From positions 1 to 11,140 of the forward strand of contig URNM01000063.1 of the NCBI GenBank assembly GCA_900549185.1: a stretch of 11,140 bases of DNA, written 5' to 3'. The stretch comes from an uncultured Collinsella sp. GTDB taxonomy: Bacteria; Actinomycetota; Coriobacteriia; Coriobacteriales; Coriobacteriaceae. Positions 7,357-11,140 of this stretch are shown piece by piece (the first letter of the stretch is position 1; the number at the start of each line of letters is the position of its first letter). A program made the position numbers and the translations under genes. The notes beneath the pieces are model-generated. The model searched no databases. It was not told the origin of the DNA and was given only the letters and a program-made list of their open reading frames with translations.

Positions 7357-8144
7357 GAACGAATCATCACTCCGTCGGGGTCGATCTTGTCCTGAATCTT
7401 CTTAAGCGTGCGGCGCAGCAGACGCGAAACCTGCACCTGAGAAATACCCAGCTTCTTGGCGATCTCGATCTGTGTCATGCCCTTCACAAAGCGCAGCTCG
7501 ATCACCTCGCGCTCGCGCGGCGAGAAATCACGGATGGCTTCCTCGATCACTAGGCGGTCATCGGTAAAGTCGAGCTCGTTGTCGTCGTCGGCGTAACGGT
7601 CGAGAATCGAGGGGGCATCGTCGGAATCGGACGCACCAGGAGCCTCGATGGGCACCGAGGTATAGGCCGAAGACGATTCCATAGCCTCGAGGACCTCATC
7701 GACCGTCACATCTAGATACTCAGCGATCTCCTCAACCTTGGGCGAACGCTGCAGCTCGTTGGTAAGTTTGTCAGTAGCTTGGTTGACCTTGGCCGAGAGC
7801 TCCTGCAGGCGACGCGGTACGCGCACGCTCCAGCCCTTGTCGCGGAAATGGCGTTTGATCTCGCCCAGGATAGTGGGTGTTGCAAACGTTGTGAACTCGA
7901 GCCCGCGCTCAGGGTCAAAGCGGTCGATAGCCTTGAGCAAACCCAGATAGCCGACCTGCATGAGGTCGTCGAGCGGCTCGCCGCGATTCTTAAATTTGTT
8001 GGCAAGAAACCTTACCAGGTTCATATGGGACATGACGAGCTGCTCGCGGGCGTCCGGATCACCGGTCTCCTTGTAGCGACGAAACAGCTCGCGGGTTTTC
8101 TCCTTGTCCCAAGCGGTCTTGCCGCTCCGGGAACGTTCGGTCAT
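7353..8144 (-). CDS. SigB/SigF/SigG-type RNA polymerase sigma factor
   Basis: A 263-residue group 3 sigma factor of the general-stress and sporulation type. Region 2 covers about 33-100: DDLMQVGYLGLLKAIDRFDPERG (59-81) holds the core-binding 2.2 helix, and FTTFATPTILGEIKRHFRDKGWSVRVPR (84-111) the -10 recognition part leading into region 3 (112-165). Region 4 (about 200-252) contains FSPREREVIELRF and the helix-turn-helix TQIEIAKKLGISQVQVSRLL (224-243) for -35 contact. A short acidic linker lies at 171-196. All regions are intact, so it should be functional. The gene starts 1 base after the stop of the RsbW-like gene (TAA-A-ATG), the classical arrangement of an anti-sigma factor and its cognate sigma factor. 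SigB versus SigF cannot be assigned from sequence alone. Its target promoters are unknown. Confidence 0.93.
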   Translation of the reverse strand: MTERSRSGKTAWDKEKTRELFRRYKETGDPDAREQLVMSHMNLVRFLANKFKNRGEPLDDLMQVGYLGLLKAIDRFDPERGLEFTTFATPTILGEIKRHFRDKGWSVRVPRRLQELSAKVNQATDKLTNELQRSPKVEEIAEYLDVTVDEVLEAMESSSAYTSVPIEAPGASDSDDAPSILDRYADDDNELDFTDDRLVIEEAIRDFSPREREVIELRFVKGMTQIEIAKKLGISQVQVSRLLRRTLKKIQDKIDPDGVMIRS

Positions 8145-8145
8145 T

Positions 8146-8523
8146 TTAAATATCCGCCTTGAGGTCGAGGGAAAGCGTCAGGGGCGCCGCAGTCTTTTCG
8201 TAGGAGTCGCACACGCTCGCGAGGATGAGCTCGGCATACACCGCAGCCTGGTCGTCTTCATCGACCGTAGCCTGATCGCCAAAGGTAATAGTCATGCCAA
8301 CGTGGGTCTCATCGACATCGAATTTGATGGTGATGTCATCGCAGTCGACCGCGGTACAACCAAAGATGAAAGCCTCCTCGGCAGCCATGCGGATGTCCTC
8401 GATGCGATCGACAGACATGGAACACAGGGCACCAACGTTGGCTGCCGTCATGCGCACAAGGCGAGCGAGACGCGGGTCGCCGGCAACGGTCAGCGTGATG
8501 GGGCAGGTTGCTTCGCTACTCAT
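8146..8523 (-). CDS. RsbW-like anti-sigma factor with degenerate ATP site
   Basis: A 125-residue protein that fits the RsbW/SpoIIAB anti-sigma fold. IEDIRMAAEEAF (41-52) lines up with the N-box helix of RsbW (IEDLKIAVSEAC in B. subtilis), and strands ITIKFDV and VGMTITF follow. The N-box asparagine that holds Mg-ATP is replaced (F54 in my alignment), and no DxGxG or GxGL glycine box can be seen; the equivalent C-terminal stretch reads VYAELILASVCDSYE. Kinase activity therefore looks lost, while sigma binding may persist. The position directly before the sigma factor supports an anti-sigma role. The start ATG (8523) overlaps the end of the upstream gene by 8 bases, with GAGGAG 7 bases ahead. 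No RsbV-like antagonist or PP2C phosphatase is in the window. An ATP-independent regulator derived from this fold is possible; the identification is from fold-level similarity and context. Confidence 0.7.
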   Translation of the reverse strand: MSSEATCPITLTVAGDPRLARLVRMTAANVGALCSMSVDRIEDIRMAAEEAFIFGCTAVDCDDITIKFDVDETHVGMTITFGDQATVDEDDQAAVYAELILASVCDSYEKTAAPLTLSLDLKADI

Positions 8524-9103
8524 CGCAGGACTCCTCAGAGGTCTCGGAGGGTGTATAGGTGTAATACTGAGCCGGCTTGGCTACAGACTTCTGGCCATCA
8601 TCGTCGCCCGCGGCGGCCTCGTCCTCGCCAATTAGGACGCGCTCGGTAGGCCGCTCTGCCTCCGCAGCAGCAGCGGCGAGCTTGCGCTCGGTGTCAGCTG
8701 CAGGAGACTTCACCTTATTGAAGAGCTTCTGCACAGCACCGGCGGCGGAGTCGGTCACGCTCGACACAGCATTGCTGGCCTCGGCCATGCTGCCCGTAAC
8801 CTCGGAAATGTCGCGAACCACGGCTTCGACCTCTACGAGATTGGAGGTAAGGGCATCAACTGCCGTCTTGCTCGACTTAAGCAGCGGCTCCATCTGGGCA
8901 AGCGCCGGCGTAAGCTCATCGACAGCGCCATCGAGCTTTGCCACCACAGGCTGAGCCTCGGCGATGGTGTTGTTGAGGTCGTTCACGGTCTTATCGAGCG
9001 AGTCGACAACATTGCGGGTCTTGCGCAGGGTAAGCGCGAGCTCAGCGATGGCCCACACGCCGGCAACGGCGAGCAGCAGCAGGGCGATTTGAATGGGACT
9101 CAT
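8516..9103 (-). CDS. DUF948-like membrane-anchored coiled-coil protein
   Basis: A 195-residue protein with an N-terminal membrane helix (about 4-25, IQIALLLLAVAGVWAIAELAL), a long heptad-type coiled-coil region (about 30-125) and a polar, acidic C-terminal tail with DEAAAGDDD and a Tyr/Ser/Glu-rich end. This architecture resembles DUF948 proteins such as B. subtilis YtxG, whose operon belongs to the SigB general-stress regulon; the match is by architecture, not by a tested alignment. A clear GGGAGG Shine-Dalgarno lies 5 bases before ATG 9103. The gene overlaps the RsbW-like gene by 8 bases and is first of the four-gene sigma cluster. It could be a structural stress protein of the cell envelope or a membrane tether for regulators; no catalytic motif is visible. 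Confidence 0.75.
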   Translation of the reverse strand: MSPIQIALLLLAVAGVWAIAELALTLRKTRNVVDSLDKTVNDLNNTIAEAQPVVAKLDGAVDELTPALAQMEPLLKSSKTAVDALTSNLVEVEAVVRDISEVTGSMAEASNAVSSVTDSAAGAVQKLFNKVKSPAADTERKLAAAAAEAERPTERVLIGEDEAAAGDDDGQKSVAKPAQYYTYTPSETSEESCDE

Positions 9104-9143
9104 ACAAGCCTCCCGGAAGAATCGAAATACAGACGCTTTTCAT

Positions 9144-9161
9144 GGTACCCCAAAGGGGACC
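9144..9161. other. small hairpin in the rarA to DUF948-like gene gap
   Basis: The 100-base gap 9104-9203 contains an imperfect inverted repeat: GGT, a bulged A, CCCC, loop AAA, GGGG, ACC (7 pairs, one bulge). Neither strand has a T-run after it, so it is not a standard terminator. It could attenuate read-through from rarA or overlap a promoter. The rest of the gap shows no convincing promoter; a weak TTGGCA with 19-base spacing to TACCAT is the best I find. Confidence 0.4.
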
Positions 9162-9203
9162 GAACATGCCAAGAGCAGCAACGTGGGACAAAATTATCAG
9201 CAG

Positions 9204-10553
9204 CTACTTCGGTGCATTCCCGCTACGGTCGCGCTCGCTTTGCTCTACACGCCACTCTTCCCAGCCGCGACCCGCAGGCTGCCAAAACGCACCGCGCTCC
9301 AGCCCCTCGGGCAAATAGCGCTGATCGACCCAGCCTTCGGGATAATCATGCGGATACTTATACACACCGTATTCGTCGCTGCCCGGGCGATGACGATCGC
9401 GCAGATAACTAGGCACCTCGCGAAGCCCACTAGAATGGATGTCGGCCAGCGCCGCATCGATCGAAGCCTCACACGCGTTGGATTTTGGCGCCAAGCACAC
9501 ATAGAGTGCAGCCTGAGCGAGGTTAATACGGCACTCGGGATAGCCAATAACCTCGGCAGATTTAAACGCAGCATGTGCTATAAGAAGAGCCTGCGGATCG
9601 GCATTGCCAACATCCTCGGAAGCATGAATCATAATGCGACGGGCGATAAACTTAGGATCCTCCCCCGCATCGATCATGCGCGCAAGCCAGTAGACCGTGG
9701 CATCGGGGTCGCTGCCGCGCATGGACTTGATGAACGCACTGATGATGTCGTAGTGCATGTCGCCGTTTTTGTCATACGAAAACCCGCGACGCGGGTTGGC
9801 AATCTTTACGTCATCCACGGTGATGGGATAGCGCTCCCCCGCCGCCGGCGCTGGCGTCCCCTCGGTATCGGGACGCGTGACGGCAATCTCGCTCGCCAGC
9901 TCAAGTGTCGTCAAGGCCGAGCGTGCATCACCCGCGGCCAACGTACAAATGGTCTTGACCGTATCCTCATCGGCCGAGAACTTACCGTTCAGACCATGTG
10001 GTGCCTCAAGCGCACGTTCAATAAGCGTGGCGATATCCTCATCCTTCAGATGCTCAAGCTCCACCACGCGCCCACGCGACAACAGTGCCGAGTTGACCTC
10101 GAAGTACGGATTCTCCGTCGTAGCGCCAATCATAATGACGGTACGGTTCTCAACTGCATGCAGCAGGGCATCCTGCTGCGACTTAGAGAAGCGGTGAATC
10201 TCATCGATGAATAGAATGGTGCGGCGGTCGTAGGTATTCAGGCGCGTCTTGGCCTCGTCAATCACGCGGCGCAAGTCCTTCACGGTGCCCGTCACAGCGC
10301 TGACCTCGACAAACTCGCTCTTGGTATGGTTGGCGATGATGTGGGCCAGCGTCGTCTTGCCCGTACCGGCCGGCCCATACAGAATCACACTCGACAGAAC
10401 GTCATGCTCAATCGCAGCACGTAGCCACGAGCCCTTACCGACGGCCTTTTGCTGGCCCACGTACTCGTCGAGCGAATTGGGTCGCATGCGTACCGCGAGC
10501 GGCGCATTTTTAAAGGAACGCTCGCGCGTCGAGGCAGAAAAAAGGTCGTCCAT
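9204..10553 (-). CDS. rarA: replication-associated recombination protein A (AAA+ ATPase)
   Basis: A 449-residue RarA/MgsA/Mgs1-WRNIP1 family ATPase that acts at stalled replication forks. Motifs: Walker A GPAGTGKTT (60-68), Walker B FIDEIHRF (115-122), sensor 1 GATTENP (143-149), arginine finger in SALLSR (R160), sensor 2 in GDARSAL (R211). The family-specific C-terminal tetramerisation part is complete, with DKNGDMHYDIISAFIKSMRG (261-280) and RRIMIHASEDVGNADP (305-320). Near the end, DYPEGWVDQRYLPEGL is also typical. A small Pro/Ala/Gly-rich insert (about 227-241) lies before the C-terminal region. The start is uncertain: ATG codons at 10553, 10559 and 10568 all lack a good Shine-Dalgarno. 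I choose 10553 because a weak GGG lies 6 bases upstream and MDDLFS is a usual opening. A predicted promoter and a LexA-like palindrome precede the gene. Confidence 0.95.
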   Translation of the reverse strand: MDDLFSASTRERSFKNAPLAVRMRPNSLDEYVGQQKAVGKGSWLRAAIEHDVLSSVILYGPAGTGKTTLAHIIANHTKSEFVEVSAVTGTVKDLRRVIDEAKTRLNTYDRRTILFIDEIHRFSKSQQDALLHAVENRTVIMIGATTENPYFEVNSALLSRGRVVELEHLKDEDIATLIERALEAPHGLNGKFSADEDTVKTICTLAAGDARSALTTLELASEIAVTRPDTEGTPAPAAGERYPITVDDVKIANPRRGFSYDKNGDMHYDIISAFIKSMRGSDPDATVYWLARMIDAGEDPKFIARRIMIHASEDVGNADPQALLIAHAAFKSAEVIGYPECRINLAQAALYVCLAPKSNACEASIDAALADIHSSGLREVPSYLRDRHRPGSDEYGVYKYPHDYPEGWVDQRYLPEGLERGAFWQPAGRGWEEWRVEQSERDRSGNAPK

Positions 10554-10592
10554 AGCCATCCCGTGCATCAATCAAAAACGTTTTCCACTAAC

Positions 10593-10598
10593 AGTATA
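10593..10598 (-). promoter_or_regulatory. predicted -10 element of the rarA promoter
   Basis: TATACT on the minus strand in an AT-rich stretch. A start near 10586 gives a leader of roughly 20-35 bases to the candidate rarA ATG codons. With 16-18 base spacing the -35 would fall within 10615-10622, where no good TTGACA match exists. That position is inside the 10609-10624 palindrome, so the promoter may be weak or under repressor control. Confidence 0.5.
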
Positions 10599-10608
10599 CC
10601 GAATATAT

Positions 10609-10624
10609 ACGAACTACCGTTCGT
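10609..10624. promoter_or_regulatory. candidate LexA/SOS box upstream of rarA
   Basis: A perfect 16-base palindrome, ACGAAC-TACC-GTTCGT. The core CGAAC-N4-GTTCG matches the Gram-positive SOS box (GAAC-N4-GTTC in B. subtilis; TCGAAC-N4-GTTCGA in mycobacteria). It overlaps the expected -35 region of the rarA promoter and the stop codon of the upstream gene, a typical place for a repressor operator. LexA itself is not in the window; binding is inferred. Confidence 0.65.
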
Positions 10625-11091
10625 TAATATAGGTACGCTGCGGAAACTTCAATCCCGGGAACAACTTACTCGTGAGCTCGCAGAAGTAGCCATCCGTCAT
10701 GCTCGAAATGTAATCCACTACGGTCTGATCTTTATCGTCCTGCCAGGCATAGGCGCGATCGTAGTAGGAAAGCTGCTGCTCGATGCGAGAAATGTGGTGC
10801 TTAAAGATGTACGAGGACTCGTCACCACTGTTTAGATCCCGCAGGCAACGGTCGTAGAGCTTTTCGAACGCCTCGCGCAGCTCCGCCTCGGAATCGCCTT
10901 CGATACCGCCCTTGCTATAGATCTTCTCGTAGTTCTCGCGCTTGGCTCGGCGGATTTCCTCAAACAGGTCCTCGCTCATCTCGATGCGCGGCTTACCATA
11001 GCTGTGCTCAACGATATCGATGGAGGCATGCGTGAGGATCCAACTGTTGTAGGCACCGCCCCGGCCATCATCAAAAGCGTCGGGCGAAAGC
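10614..11091 (-). CDS. dGTPase-like dNTP triphosphohydrolase, C-terminal fragment
   Basis: The last 158 residues of a longer protein, cut at 11091 by adapter. The fragment fits the C-terminal half of the HD-superfamily deoxyguanosinetriphosphate triphosphohydrolase (Dgt) family: DIVEHSYGKPRIEMSEDL, then RRAKRENYEKIYSK, and near the end VVDYISSMTDGYFCEL, which matches the conserved (V/C)xDYIxGMTDRY signature of these enzymes. The catalytic HD residues lie upstream, outside the window. Family members hydrolyse dNTPs to nucleosides and triphosphate and help balance nucleotide pools. The codons for the last three residues and the TAG stop (10614-10616) overlap the SOS-box palindrome. A frame open to 11120 begins with adapter-encoded MGSEMCIRDR and must not be used as the protein start. 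Exact substrate cannot be assigned. Confidence 0.8.
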
Positions 11092-11140
11092 CTGTCTCTT
11101 ATACACATCTCCGAGCCCACGAGACACTGAGCGATCTCGT
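11092..11140 (-). other. Nextera read-2 adapter with i7 index (synthetic)
   Basis: This is not genomic sequence. Bases 11092-11110 (CTGTCTCTTATACACATCT) are the Tn5 mosaic end in reverse orientation, and 11111-11125 (CCGAGCCCACGAGAC) is the Nextera read-2 tail. Bases 11126-11133 (ACTGAGCG) fit an 8-base i7 index, which I recall as N724. Bases 11134-11140 (ATCTCGT) are the start of the P7 oligo. The genomic insert ends at 11091. Confidence 0.99.

Noticed and set aside
6562..7395. A 277-codon open frame on the plus strand, antisense to the AI-2E family gene
   Set aside because: The product is a highly charged His/Asp/Arg/Lys-rich sequence typical of the complement of a membrane-protein gene; no motif is seen.
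9104..9170. A SigB-type promoter (GTT...GGGTA) before the DUF948-like gene, suggesting autoregulation
   Set aside because: GGGTAC is present on the minus strand, but the nearest GTTC is only about 9 bases upstream, too close for the known 12-17 base spacing. The GGGG is also explained by the small hairpin.
9093..10214. A 373-codon open frame on the plus strand, antisense to rarA
   Set aside because: It has no recognisable domain, and the AAA+ motifs of rarA on the opposite strand are complete.
10575..10584. AAAACGTTTT palindrome in the rarA leader as an operator
   Set aside because: A short AT-rich palindrome in an AT-rich leader is weak evidence, and it matches no regulator site I can name.
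30..11110. 19-base perfect inverted repeats flanking the entire window, like the ends of a composite transposon
   Set aside because: They are the hyperactive Tn5 mosaic ends of the Nextera kit, followed by known adapter and index sequence. The interior holds only housekeeping and regulatory genes and no transposase.

Overview
This window is about 11.04 kb of bacterial chromosomal DNA (49-11091) bounded at both ends by synthetic Illumina Nextera adapter and index sequence (1-48 and 11092-11140). The genomic part is GC-rich by eye and densely packed, with every gene on the minus strand. Protein sequences and gene order suggest a high-GC Gram-positive bacterium of the class Coriobacteriia, most like Collinsella. 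That placement is from recall of family sequences, not from a search. The genes cut at the two ends (an aroB-like 5' part and a dGTPase-like 3' part) are truncated by library fragmentation, not by biology.

In transcription order (right to left), the first block holds the C-terminal part of a dNTP triphosphohydrolase-like protein, then rarA (replication-associated recombination ATPase). Between them is a perfect ACGAAC-N4-GTTCGT palindrome that looks like a Gram-positive LexA/SOS box, sitting at the expected -35 of rarA. After a 100-base gap comes a tight stress-regulation cluster: a DUF948-like membrane-anchored coiled-coil protein, an RsbW-like small protein whose ATP-binding motifs look lost, a SigB/SigF-type sigma factor, and an AI-2E-family membrane protein with an acidic C-terminal tail. 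These four overlap or lie 1 base apart, and end at a strong intrinsic terminator (5867-5896).

A new promoter lies right behind that terminator and starts a second, housekeeping operon: alaS (alanyl-tRNA synthetase), ruvX/yqgF (RNase H-fold protein), mltG (endolytic murein transglycosylase with a long basic Pro/Gln/Arg-rich N-terminus), yqeG (HAD phosphatase), aroK (shikimate kinase) and aroB (3-dehydroquinate synthase, 5' part only). Junctions here are -8 to +17 bases, so one polycistronic transcript is likely. The operon links tRNA charging, 16S rRNA processing or DNA metabolism, cell-wall synthesis and aromatic amino-acid synthesis.

No tRNA, rRNA, CRISPR array, native insertion sequence or prophage gene was seen. 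There is no gene-free stretch over 300 bases. The most interesting signals are the SOS-box candidate at rarA, the degenerate anti-sigma ATPase next to an intact sigma factor, and the adapter ends, which create false protein starts.
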